This document shows positions 56,983 through 64,000 of a DNA stretch of 64,000 nucleotides, one piece after another. The stretch's first letter is position 1. Every line of letters begins with the position of its first letter. The position numbers and the translations under genes were made by a program. Source of the DNA: CAVZCK01 sp963773735 (GTDB taxonomy: Bacteria; Pseudomonadota; Alphaproteobacteria; Rhizobiales; Rhodomicrobiaceae). Below the pieces are notes generated by a model that worked only from the letters and a program-made list of their open reading frames with translations, was not told where the DNA came from and did not search any database. The stretch is from positions 149,438 through 213,437 of the forward strand of contig CAVZCK010000025.1 of NCBI GenBank assembly GCA_963773735.1, given 5' to 3'.

Positions 56983-57393
56983 TTAGTAACGGCCCAGAAA
57001 CGCCGGTCCACGCCGGTAAAGGCCGCCGGTCTCCGGGTCGAAATCGAAGCGAAAATAGCCGGGCGACACGGTCTGGCTCCCCATGCCGTCCCAGAAGTCC
57101 ACGCTCAGCCGGCGCAGCGTATATTCGCAGGTGATCTCGCAATCGGCCCAGTTGTCGCCGCCCGGGATCCGCACTTCATCGCCCCAGCGGCCGTGACGAA
57201 CCGGCGCCGCCACGATCGCGCCGCCAAAGGTCTGCCTAGCCGTGACAAAGCGATAGACGCCCGGCTCGTCGCCATAGCGCGGAACCTTGCAGTGCCGGCC
57301 TTTGCACGACGCCGCATCGGCAAGACCGGCAAAGCCGGAGGTGAAAACCGCGACGGCCGCAAGGCCAAGAACGGACTTCAGAATGTGCCCCAT
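56983..57393 (-). CDS. Small secreted protein of unknown function
   Basis: A 136-residue protein with a signal peptide (MGHILKSVLGLAAVAVFTSG). The mature part has four cysteines (CKGRHCK and CEITC) and a WDGMG segment. I know no family for it. ATG at 57393 follows GGAG by six bases; an ATG four codons earlier is less likely. Convergent with the sterol-desaturase-type gene. Intact. Confidence 0.6.
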   Translation of the reverse strand: MGHILKSVLGLAAVAVFTSGFAGLADAASCKGRHCKVPRYGDEPGVYRFVTARQTFGGAIVAAPVRHGRWGDEVRIPGGDNWADCEITCEYTLRRLSVDFWDGMGSQTVSPGYFRFDFDPETGGLYRRGPAFLGRY

Positions 57394-57593
57394 TGTCATC
57401 TCCAAATCGTCTCCAGCGGCTCATTGCCCAACTTAGCTTTCCTCGGACAATAAGGATGAAATATGGTGAAGTCTAATGCTGAAAAATTGCCTTATGCGGC
57501 AGCGTCGCAACAAAGCGGCGCCGGTTCGCCGATCCGGCTCTTCCGTTTCGCTCCGCCGTTGAAAGGCGCCATGCCTCCTGATAAGCGGTGTGC

Positions 57594-58332
57594 ATGGACA
57601 ATACCGACAAGATCTTTGCTTATTGTGAACGCGGTCACGACCCGGGTTTCTGGGCCGAGCCGTTCAATGCCTTGACCAATTTCGGCTTTATTCTTGGCGG
57701 CCTGATCGCCGTGTGGCTGCTGTCGCGCCGGCCACATGAGGAGAGAAAACGCTTTCGCTACCTCCTTGTTCTCAACCTCTTGGTCATCGGCGCCGGCAGC
57801 TTCCTGTTTCACACTTACGCCACTGCCTGGGCGTCTGCAGCGGATGTCATCCCGATCGGCGTCTTCATGCTCGCCTATCTCGGCTATGCCCTCCACATTT
57901 TTGCGGGGGCGCCGCTCATCCTGGTGGTGCCGCTGATCGCCGGTTTTGCCTATCTGATCGAGTTGGCGATGACGGTGGATTGCAGCACGCTCGGCGTTTC
58001 GCTTCACCATTCTGCAGACGACCAACTGCCTCAACGGCAGTTTCGGCTACCTGCCGGCGCTTGCGGCGATGCTATTGATCGGCGCCTGGCTGGCGCTGCG
58101 CCGTCATCCCGCCGCGCCCTATGTCTTCGGCGCGGGACTGATTTTCATCGTCTCGGTGGGCTTCCGCGCGACGGACCGCATCTGGTGTCAGGCGATCACC
58201 TTCATGGACAAGCCGATCGGCACGCATTTCCTCTGGCATACGCTGAACAGCATCGTGCTGTTTCTGCTTGTGCTCGCCGCGGTCCGCTATGGCGGCCGGC
58301 GGATCGCGTCCGATGCGTTGAGAGGCGCCTGA
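57594..58332 (+). CDS. Alkaline ceramidase-like membrane protein, one frameshift
   Basis: About 245 residues with seven hydrophobic segments. YCERGHDPGFWAEPFNALTN near the start, FLFHTYATAW with the metal His, and IGTHFLWHTLN near the end with two further histidines are the three metal-binding sites of the CREST/alkaline ceramidase family. The frame changes near 58003 (STLGVS to TILQTTNCLNGSFGY). It may act on ceramide or other amide-linked lipids; function in bacteria is unproved. Confidence 0.75.
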
Positions 58333-58355
58333 CTGGATAAGCCTGTGCCCTGCTG

Positions 58356-58384
58356 TTGCAAGCGCTGCATGGCTGGCGCATAAA
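58356..58384 (+). promoter_or_regulatory. Probable tRNA-Leu promoter
   Basis: TTGCAA at 58356, a 17-base spacer and CATAAA at 58379 put the start of transcription a few bases before the tRNA at 58399. Good spacing, moderate match. Confidence 0.45.
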
Positions 58385-58398
58385 CCCGGGGGTCTTTT

Positions 58399-58485
58399 GC
58401 GGACATGGCGGAACCGGTAGACGCAACGGACTTAAAATCCGTTTCCCGTAAGGGAGTGAGGGTTCGAGTCCCTCTGTCCGCACCA
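58399..58485 (+). tRNA. tRNA-Leu (UAA anticodon)
   Basis: An 87-base class II tRNA with acceptor stem GCGGACA/TGTCCGC, encoded CCA, anticodon loop CTTAAAA (TAA at 58433-58435), a long variable arm (TTCCCGTAAGGGAG) and T-arm GAGGG-TTCGAGT-CCCTC. The 3' end of such tRNAs is a common integration site; the copper cluster begins about 440 bases downstream. Confidence 0.96.
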
Positions 58486-58921
58486 ATGTATTCAATGGGT
58501 TAGCTGAAGCAGTCCTTTGTTCCTGCGCCTCGAAATCTCGCTAAGGTTCCACTGAGGTTCCAATAGCGGTTTCGCCGAGTTGGTCGGCAATCTAGGGGAC
58601 CGGAAGCGAAGAGGCCGCTGTTCTTTCCTTTCGACGCAGATGCTTTCCGATAAGACCACCTGCCGCGCGATGTGTTTGCGTACATTATGTCTGCACGGGC
58701 GACTGAAGTGAAACTCGCTATCGGCGTCGGCCTTATCGCCGCCTTTTTGCTCTGGCTGCATCCCCCACCCGGAATCGGGTGACACCGGCACCGTTGCACA
58801 CTGTGCCGCCGGCATCGCGATATGTGGGTGCCGTGCCAAGGCAACGCATGGCCACGATTGGGCCGAATTGACTTACGCGGCGAATGCCAATACCGTGCCG
58901 GGGTATTTCGGGGCCTAAAGC
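58486..58921. other. Gene-poor gap between tRNA-Leu and the copper cluster
   Basis: About 435 bases. A 31-codon frame at 58687-58782 (MSARATEVKLAIGVGLIAAF...) has one hydrophobic helix, and another frame then stays open to 58918; the two could be one small membrane protein split by an indel. Opposite-strand frames look like chance. I see no integrase. Confidence 0.35.
58868..58896 (+). promoter_or_regulatory. Candidate promoter of the copper cluster
   Basis: TTGACT at 58868, 17 bases, then TACCGT at 58891, about 26 bases before the ATG at 58922. The -35 is good, the -10 weak; a weak -10 could suit an activated promoter, but no clear MerR-type palindrome is visible. Confidence 0.3.
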
Positions 58922-59365
58922 ATGATGCGAACCGACGGCATGAAAAGGGCTCGGAGGCTCAGGCCAGTCCTCTTCGCTATCCTTGCGCTGTTTGTCGCCC
59001 AGTGTCTCTCGACCAGCTTTGCATCGGCACATTCCCTCACCGAATGTCATGGCCATCCGGTCGGCGTCGCCATCGTTGATGACAGCACCGCGGGGCGCAG
59101 TGCCGTCTTCCATTCACATCACCAAACAGACGCGCACGATCATTCCAGCATTACCGGGTCCCATCAGGATCCCGTGAACGATCACGGGAAGATGACCGAA
59201 TGTTGCTGCTGGATATGCACCGCCGCTGTCGTCACGGGCGCGGCTTCACCTCTGCCTGATATGCCGCAAGGCCAGGCCCAGGATCTGGCCAGTAGCGAGG
59301 CACCGCGAAGCTGGCAAGCGTTCGGGCTCGACCGGCCGCCAAGATCTCAGCTCCACAAAATCTGA
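58922..59365 (+). CDS. His/Cys-rich exported protein of the copper cluster
   Basis: A 147-residue protein with an N-terminal hydrophobic signal (LFAILALFVAQCLSTSFASA), followed by a His-rich stretch (HSHHQTDAHDHSS) and a TECCCWICTAA cluster. These suggest metal binding, probably copper in the periplasm. It resembles small secreted proteins that precede copper operons but I cannot name the family (DUF2946-like is possible). Start ATG at 58922; the ATG at 58940 is an alternative. Intact. Confidence 0.55.
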   Translation: MMRTDGMKRARRLRPVLFAILALFVAQCLSTSFASAHSLTECHGHPVGVAIVDDSTAGRSAVFHSHHQTDAHDHSSITGSHQDPVNDHGKMTECCCWICTAAVVTGAASPLPDMPQGQAQDLASSEAPRSWQAFGLDRPPRSQLHKI

Positions 59366-59423
59366 TCCGGCCGCCGGCGCATCACCAGGCGGTCATACGA
59401 CCGGCTTTGTGTTAAGAGTAATC

Positions 59424-59729
59424 ATGCCTTTTTTCCAGGAGCGCTGGCGGCGACCTGCCGGCGCGGACCACCGCTTCCCGCCCGCCGGCGGGAGACGCGA
59501 TCGCTGCTTGCTGCTTGCCGCGGCGATCTGCTTTTGCAGCGCTCCCCAGGCCCTCCAGGCGCTGCCCGAGGTGGCGCGCGCTGACGCTCCCGTGCCGCGC
59601 ACAAAATACCGGCCGATCATCGAAAACTACACGCCGTTCCGGCCGGTTGAGCCAAAGGCCTGGGAGGACGTCAATCGTCAGGTCGCGCCAAAGCCGAAAC
59701 CGAAACCGCAAGGGGAACCGCAGCGCTGA
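59424..59729 (+). CDS. Small exported protein of unknown function
   Basis: A 101-residue protein with an Arg-rich start, a hydrophobic helix (LLLAAAICFCSAPQAL) and a Pro/Lys-rich end (PKPKPKPQG). The piece YRPIIENYTPFRPVEPKAWEDVN is the only distinctive text. It is placed between the His-rich protein and the TolC-type gene, so a role in the same copper unit is likely. Intact. Confidence 0.5.
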   Translation: MPFFQERWRRPAGADHRFPPAGGRRDRCLLLAAAICFCSAPQALQALPEVARADAPVPRTKYRPIIENYTPFRPVEPKAWEDVNRQVAPKPKPKPQGEPQR

Positions 59730-59763
59730 CGACGCGAGGCGGCAGGGATTCAGGGGGGATGAC

Positions 59764-61242
59764 TTGACGGACGAGAGAGATGGCGTCGGTAAGGGCAGGC
59801 GGCACCGGCGATATTGGAAGCTTGTGCAGATGCTGACGGCAGTACCGCTCACACTTTCGGCCTGTGCCGAGTTCTCCCCCGATAGCGGGATGGACACGGT
59901 TGCAGCGATCACCGGGGAGACCACAGGTCGGCAGGTCGTCAAACTACGCAACGACCACGAGGCCCGCGCGGCCGAGGACCGCGTCCGCCTGCTTTTGCGG
60001 CGGCGCCTGACGGCCAATAATGCCGTCCAGATTGCGCTTTTGAACAATAGAGGTCTGCAGGCCGCCTATAACGCGTTGGCTCTGACGGAGGCAAAGGGTG
60101 TGGAAGACGGCCTGCCGTCCAGCCCGACCTTGTCGCTATCGCGGCTTGCGGCGAGTGGCGAATTGGAGATTGAGCGACAGATTCTGGTCAATGTCCTCGG
60201 TCTGTTTACGCTGCGGGAAAGGCGCGAGATTGCCGAAGTCCAGTTCCGCCAGGCGCAGTTCAAAGCCGCCGAGGAGACACTGCGCATCATCGCCGAGGCA
60301 AAGCGCACCTATTACCGGGCCGTGGCTTCGGCGCAAACAGAAAGGTTGCTGCAAGAAGCGAAAGCGACCGCCGAAGCGGCCTCAGAACTTACCAAGAAAC
60401 TCGGCGAAAGCGGAGCGGCCTCCAAGATCGATCAGGCGCGCGAACATGTTTTTTATGCCGAGGTCACCGGCGAGCTTGGCCGCGCCAGGCAGACGAAACA
60501 GGCTGACCGCGAGGCTCTCATCCGCGTGCTCGGCCTCTGGGGCGCCGACATCGACTTTCAGCTTCCGAGCAGCCTGCCGCCGCTGCCACGCCAGGCACGG
60601 CGGAAGACGGATATCGAGCGGGAAGCCTTGCAGAGGCGCGTCGATGTCGAGATGGCGCGGCTGGAGGTGGAAGCAACGGCGAAAATGCTTGGCCTTACCC
60701 ATGCGACGCGGCTGGTCAATGTCTTAGAAATTGCTGGCAAGAGCAAATATGAGCGGGTCACCAATATCAGCGATAGCGGCGCTAAGGAAACGCAGAAGAC
60801 CCACTGGCGCGGCGCTGAAATCGCGGTCGAGGTGCCGCTGTTCGATTTCGGCCAGCGCGCACACGAGGCCGAGGAGAGCTACAGGCAGGCGTCAACCGCC
60901 GCGCAGAAAGGCCATCGACGCGCGCTCGGAGGTCCGCGAAGCCTATCGGCCTATCGCGCCGCCTATGAACTCGCGAGGCACTACCGAGACGAGATCGTGC
61001 CGCTGCGCAAGACCATCGCCGAGGAGAACCTGCTTCGCTACAACGGGATGCTCACCGGCGTCTTCGACCTGCTCGCCGACGCACGCGACCGCATCGCGAG
61101 CGTCACCCCGGCCATCGATGTCGCTGCGCGATTTCTGGCTCGCCGAGACCGAGCTGCAGGCGGCGCTGTCGGCGGCGGCTCGGCGGGCGCCGTCCCGGAA
61201 TGGGGCCGCTGTCGTCGCCGCGAGCGCGAAGCCGGACATTGA
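59764..61242 (+). CDS. TolC-family outer membrane efflux protein, frameshifts near the C terminus
   Basis: About 490 residues. After a lipoprotein-like start (LTLSACAEF) come the two coiled-coil repeats typical of the family: NNRGLQAAYNALALTEA, IIAEAKRTYYRAVASAQTERLL, and later the second repeat YELARHYRDEIVPLRKTIAEENLLRYNGM. The frame slips briefly near 60905-60945 and again near 61120, after which the neighbouring frame reads RDFWLAETELQAALS, the usual end. Start TTG at 59764 with GGGGGG before it. It probably serves a copper export system; no RND or membrane-fusion gene is visible. Confidence 0.78.
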   Translation: MTDERDGVGKGRRHRRYWKLVQMLTAVPLTLSACAEFSPDSGMDTVAAITGETTGRQVVKLRNDHEARAAEDRVRLLLRRRLTANNAVQIALLNNRGLQAAYNALALTEAKGVEDGLPSSPTLSLSRLAASGELEIERQILVNVLGLFTLRERREIAEVQFRQAQFKAAEETLRIIAEAKRTYYRAVASAQTERLLQEAKATAEAASELTKKLGESGAASKIDQAREHVFYAEVTGELGRARQTKQADREALIRVLGLWGADIDFQLPSSLPPLPRQARRKTDIEREALQRRVDVEMARLEVEATAKMLGLTHATRLVNVLEIAGKSKYERVTNISDSGAKETQKTHWRGAEIAVEVPLFDFGQRAHEAEESYRQASTAAQKGHRRALGGPRSLSAYRAAYELARHYRDEIVPLRKTIAEENLLRYNGMLTGVFDLLADARDRIASVTPAIDVAARFLARRDRAAGGAVGGGSAGAVPEWGRCRRREREAGH

Positions 61243-61264
61243 TCCCGATGGAGAACGAACAGCC

Positions 61265-62658
61265 ATGATTCACGACGCAATTTTATGGCGGCCGGCGGCC
61301 GCCTCATCGGCGCCGCCGCCGTCAGCGGGCGGGCGCAGGCCGCCGCCTCCCCGAGGCCCCGATCCAGACCTCGCCGCGATGCAGCCGCCGCTTCCCCCGA
61401 ACGGCGGGCCCGACTACAGCCGGTGGTCACGCTCAACGGCTGGACCCTGCCCTGGCGCATGAACGGCGGTGAAGGAGTTCCATCTGGTCGCCGAGCCGGT
61501 CGTGCGCGAGATCGCGCCCGGCATGAAGGCGCACCTGTGGGGCTACAACGGCCAGTCGCCCGGCCCGACCATCGAGGTGGTCGAAGGCGACCGCGTGCGC
61601 ATCTTCGTCACCAACAAGCTGCCCGAGCACACCACCGTGCACTGGCACGGCCATGCGCGTGCCCAACGGCATGGACGGCGTCGGCGGCCTGACGCAGCCG
61701 CACATCGCGCCGGGCAAGACCTTCGTCTACGAGTTCGTGCTGCAGCGCCCGGCACCTTCATGTACCACCCGCACGCCGACGAGATGGTGCAGATGGCGAT
61801 GGGCATGATGGGCTTGTTCATCGTCCACCCGCAGCGATCCGGCAATTCATGCGCGTCGACCGCGACTTCGTCTTCCTCCTGAACGCCTACGACATCGAGC
61901 CCGGCAGCGCCACGCCGAAGTCACGACCATGCTCGACTTCAACCTGTGGACCTGGAACAGCCGCGTCTTCCCCGGCATCGACCCGCTGGTCGTGCGCAAG
62001 GGCGACCGCGTGCGCATCCGCATCGGCAACCTCACGATGACCAACCATCCGATCCACATGCACGGCCACGAATTCGAGGTGACCGGCACCGACGGCGGCT
62101 GGGTGCCGCCGAACGCGCGCTGGCCGGAGGTGACGACCGACGTCGCGGTCGGCCAGATGCGCGCGATCGAGTTCATCGCCGAGCGCCGAAGGCGACTGGG
62201 CCTTCCACTGCCACAAGTCCCACCACACGATGAACGCGATGGGCCACGACGTGCCGACCATGATCGGCGTCGACCAGCGCGGGGTCGCCGAGAAGATCAC
62301 CAAGCTCGTCCCCGACTACATGGTGATGGGCGACGGCGGCATGGCCGACATGGCCGAGATGGAGATGCCGCTGCCCGACAACACGCTGCCGATGATGACC
62401 GGCAACGGCCCGTTCGGCCCGGTCGAGATGGGCGGCATGTTCAGCGTGGTGAAGGTGCGCGACGGGCTGGAGCGCGGCGATTACAAGGACCCCGGCTGGT
62501 ACAAGCACCCCAAAGGCACGGTCGCCTATGAATGGCAGGGCGACGGCCTCGGCGCACCCGAACGGCCGGCGGCAGGGCAGAAATCTTCATTCAACGAGGA
62601 CAGCGAGGCACTCGTCGTGCGCAAGCCGCATGGCGGGATGAATGATCACGGCCATTAA
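61265..62658 (+). CDS. Multicopper oxidase (CopA-like), about nine frameshifts
   Basis: A periplasmic oxidase of about 460 residues that oxidises Cu(I) or detoxifies copper. A Tat-type leader is visible one frame over (RRNFMAAGGRL). The copper ligands are HWHG, YHPHADEM, HPIHMHGHEF and FHCHKSHHTMNAMGH, giving one T1 and the trinuclear site. Frames change near 61275, 61340, 61425, 61455, 61652, 61750, 61835, 61920 and 62187. Between 61440 and 62470 the third codon position is almost only G or C, unlike the flanking 62540-62658. The ATG at 61265 is the likely start. Confidence 0.84.
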
Positions 62659-62680
62659 CACATCGAACAGAGGAATGATG

Positions 62681-63217
62681 ATGAGACGAATGATTGTTAC
62701 GGCGATGCTCTCGGCCACCCTGTTTGCGGCGGCGCCGATCTGGATGTCAAAGCATCCGCCCGCGCAGGCACATATGCCTGATCATTCAAATGGCCCGAGC
62801 GCCGATGCGATGGGGCATGACGATCACGACGAAGACCTCGCCTTCGGCGAGCCGGGCGATCCCGCAAAGCCGTCGCGGGACATCGACATCATTATGAAGG
62901 AGGCGGACGGCAAGATGAAACTGCCGAACAGCATCGCCGTGAAAAAAGGCGAGCAAATCCGCTTCAAGCTGAAGAATGACGGGGTGGTCGATCATGAAAT
63001 CGTTCTGGCGACGCTGGAGGGAAATCTCAAGCACGCCAAGGAAATGGAGAAGTTTCCCAATATGGAGCATGACGATCCCAACGCCAAGCGTCTCGCTCCT
63101 GGGCAGTCCGCCGAGCAAACCCTCGGGAAATTCACCAGGCCTGGCGCATTGGACTTCTCCTGCCTGATCCGGGGCCACCGCCAGGCAGGCATGTCCGGGA
63201 CCGTCACTGTTAAGTAA
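62681..63217 (+). CDS. Cupredoxin-like periplasmic copper protein
   Basis: A 178-residue protein with a signal peptide (MIVTAMLSATLFAAAPIW) and a His/Asp-rich link (HMPDHSN, GHDDHDED). The C-terminal domain has the type I copper ligands: His in VDHEIVLA, then Cys, His and Met in LDFSCLIRGHRQAGM. It is a CopI/azurin-like cupredoxin of copper resistance. ATG at 62681 follows AGAGGA by six bases; two ATGs before it are in frame. Intact. Confidence 0.82.
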   Translation: MRRMIVTAMLSATLFAAAPIWMSKHPPAQAHMPDHSNGPSADAMGHDDHDEDLAFGEPGDPAKPSRDIDIIMKEADGKMKLPNSIAVKKGEQIRFKLKNDGVVDHEIVLATLEGNLKHAKEMEKFPNMEHDDPNAKRLAPGQSAEQTLGKFTRPGALDFSCLIRGHRQAGMSGTVTVK

Positions 63218-63240
63218 CCCGAAGCTGAAAGGAGACTGTT

Positions 63241-63543
63241 ATGTCCAAAGCTCTGAACATCCTCGCCGGCGCCTTTCTGGCCGTCTTTCTCGGCATGACG
63301 CCGCTCGCCCACGCCGCGGGCCCGTCGATCGACGGCGAAGTCAAGAAGGTCGATCTGTCGGCGGGCAAAATGACCATCAAGCATGGACCGATCAAGAAAC
63401 TGGACATGGACGCCATGACCATGGTGTACCACGTGAAGGACCCGAGCATGCTGAAACGCGTCAAGCCAGGCGATAAGATCAAATTCGAGGCCGACACGGT
63501 GAACGGCGCGCTGACAGTCACCGAACTCGAAGCGGCGAAATAG
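63241..63543 (+). CDS. CusF-like copper-binding periplasmic protein
   Basis: A 100-residue protein with a signal peptide (ILAGAFLAVFLGMTPLAHA). GEVKKVDLSAGKMTIKHGPI and LDMDAMTMVYHV follow the CusF pattern with the metal-binding His, Met and Met; the Trp next to the copper in E. coli CusF is replaced by Met (LDMDAM). It shuttles Cu(I) in the periplasm. The gene starts 23 bases after the cupredoxin stop. Intact. Confidence 0.85.
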   Translation: MSKALNILAGAFLAVFLGMTPLAHAAGPSIDGEVKKVDLSAGKMTIKHGPIKKLDMDAMTMVYHVKDPSMLKRVKPGDKIKFEADTVNGALTVTELEAAK

Positions 63544-63712
63544 CCGGCCATCGCAGCACATAGCCGGTCGCCCCTCGCGGGTGATCGCCTGCGTCATGGC
63601 CCGCGATGGCCGGAAACAAGCCTGAGCCTGATTGGGTCAGGTTTGCTGGATCGGCAGCCCCTTCCGGATGAGCGATCCTTACCCACCTCCCCGGTCGCCA
63701 CAATTGGCTGTG

Positions 63713-64000
63713 TCAGGGCGACAGCGCCTCGATGATCCGACAATTGGCGACAGTGCCGGAGTGGCATCGCCGGATCAAGCCGTCGAGCTCGCAACGCAAA
63801 GACTGCAAGTCGGCAATTTTGCGGTCAACATCGGCGAGGTGTGCCTTGGCAATGGCATCGACGGCTGCGACAGGGTCGCTCGCGCTGGTCCGCGAGATCG
63901 AGTAGCGCCCGCACTTGATCGAGCGAGAAGCCGAGATCACGCGACCGCCGGATAAAACTCAGCCGGTTCAGATGCTCTTGGGTACGTTGCACTCGCTCTC
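63713..64000 (-). CDS. MerR-family metal-responsive regulator, partial, one frameshift
   Basis: Only the C-terminal half lies in the window. RLSFIRRSRDLGFSLDQVRALLDLADQ is the end of the DNA-binding domain and coiled coil start; a one-base shift near 63868 leads to AAVDAIAKAHLADVDRKIADLQSL and the metal-binding loop CHSGTVANCRII (C-x7-C), the Cys pair that binds Cu(I) in CueR. It reads towards the copper genes and is the likely sensor of the cluster, though its N terminus is beyond the window. Confidence 0.75.

Noticed and set aside
58486..58921. An integrase remnant after tRNA-Leu
   Set aside because: Translation in all frames shows no tyrosine recombinase motif; only short hydrophobic or random frames are present.
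1..64000. CRISPR arrays, insertion sequences and rRNA genes
   Set aside because: No regularly spaced repeats, transposase motifs with terminal repeats, or rRNA signatures were seen.

Overview
The window reads as chromosomal DNA of a GC-rich alphaproteobacterium, most likely of the order Hyphomicrobiales (Rhizobiales). The pointers are the block purM-purN / DUF2066 / CDP-alcohol phosphatidyltransferase / hdaA / ppk / ppx, a CrbS/CrbR-type two-component pair, a CbpA/CbpM pair and methylmalonyl-CoA mutase as two separate subunits. A family-level placement (for example Beijerinckiaceae-like) is only a guess.

Layout. 1-211: start of a leftward metallophosphoesterase. 503-7859: a tight rightward operon of an HTH regulator and six complex I/group 4 hydrogenase-like subunits. 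The large subunit lacks the Ni-binding cysteines, so this looks like an energy-converting-hydrogenase-related (Ehr) complex rather than a hydrogenase. It is followed by a possible sigma-54 promoter and a broken formate dehydrogenase alpha leader (8007-8201). 8202-10233: a glycosyltransferase gene between AT-richer gene-poor stretches. 10.2-19 kb: dusA, proline iminopeptidase, a sodium:solute symporter with its small subunit, and a CrbS/CrbR-like pair. 19.1-21.8 kb: a CAU tRNA, mtnA plus a class II aldolase (a probable methylthioribose/deoxyribose shunt) and an SDR. 22.6-27 kb: RNase T2, DUF2066, VOC, a DUF853 ATPase and a DUF4332 protein. 27.3-31.6 kb: methylmalonyl-CoA mutase small and large subunits. 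31.7-37 kb: membrane proteins, a GT87 glycosyltransferase, cbpA/cbpM and DUF1993. 37-42.7 kb: saccharopine-dehydrogenase-like, purN, purM, then DUF2066, a CDP-alcohol phosphatidyltransferase and hdaA. 43-48 kb: ppk, ppx, a second DnaJ-like protein. 47.8-52 kb (leftward): autotransporter, patatin lipoprotein, RNase D. 52.2-58.3 kb: aspS, an Xre-type antitoxin with PIN toxin, rlmJ, a sterol-desaturase-type hydroxylase, a small secreted protein and a ceramidase-like membrane protein. 58.4 kb to the end: tRNA-Leu(UAA) followed by a copper-handling cluster (His/Cys-rich secreted protein, TolC-type protein, multicopper oxidase, cupredoxin, CusF-like protein, leftward MerR regulator).

A dominant property of the window is its many one- or two-base frameshifts in genes whose remaining sequence is well conserved: dusA, mtnA, the SDR, the DUF853 ATPase, methylmalonyl-CoA mutase large subunit (about a dozen), cbpA, the saccharopine-like gene, purM, ppx, the autotransporter, rnd, aspS, the antitoxin, rlmJ, the sterol desaturase, the ceramidase, tolC, the multicopper oxidase and merR. 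Essential genes are hit and some shifts compensate each other, so I read most as sequencing, assembly or polishing errors, and I give the span of the whole gene in each case.

How the parts connect: the Ehr-like operon and the formate dehydrogenase relic point to a redox-driven membrane module that may have lost its electron-donor partner; CrbSR and the symporter suggest short-chain organic acid sensing and uptake; MtnA and the aldolase point to salvage of 5'-deoxynucleosides; ppk/ppx and hdaA link polyphosphate turnover and replication control only by neighbourhood; the right end is a compact periplasmic copper defence unit.
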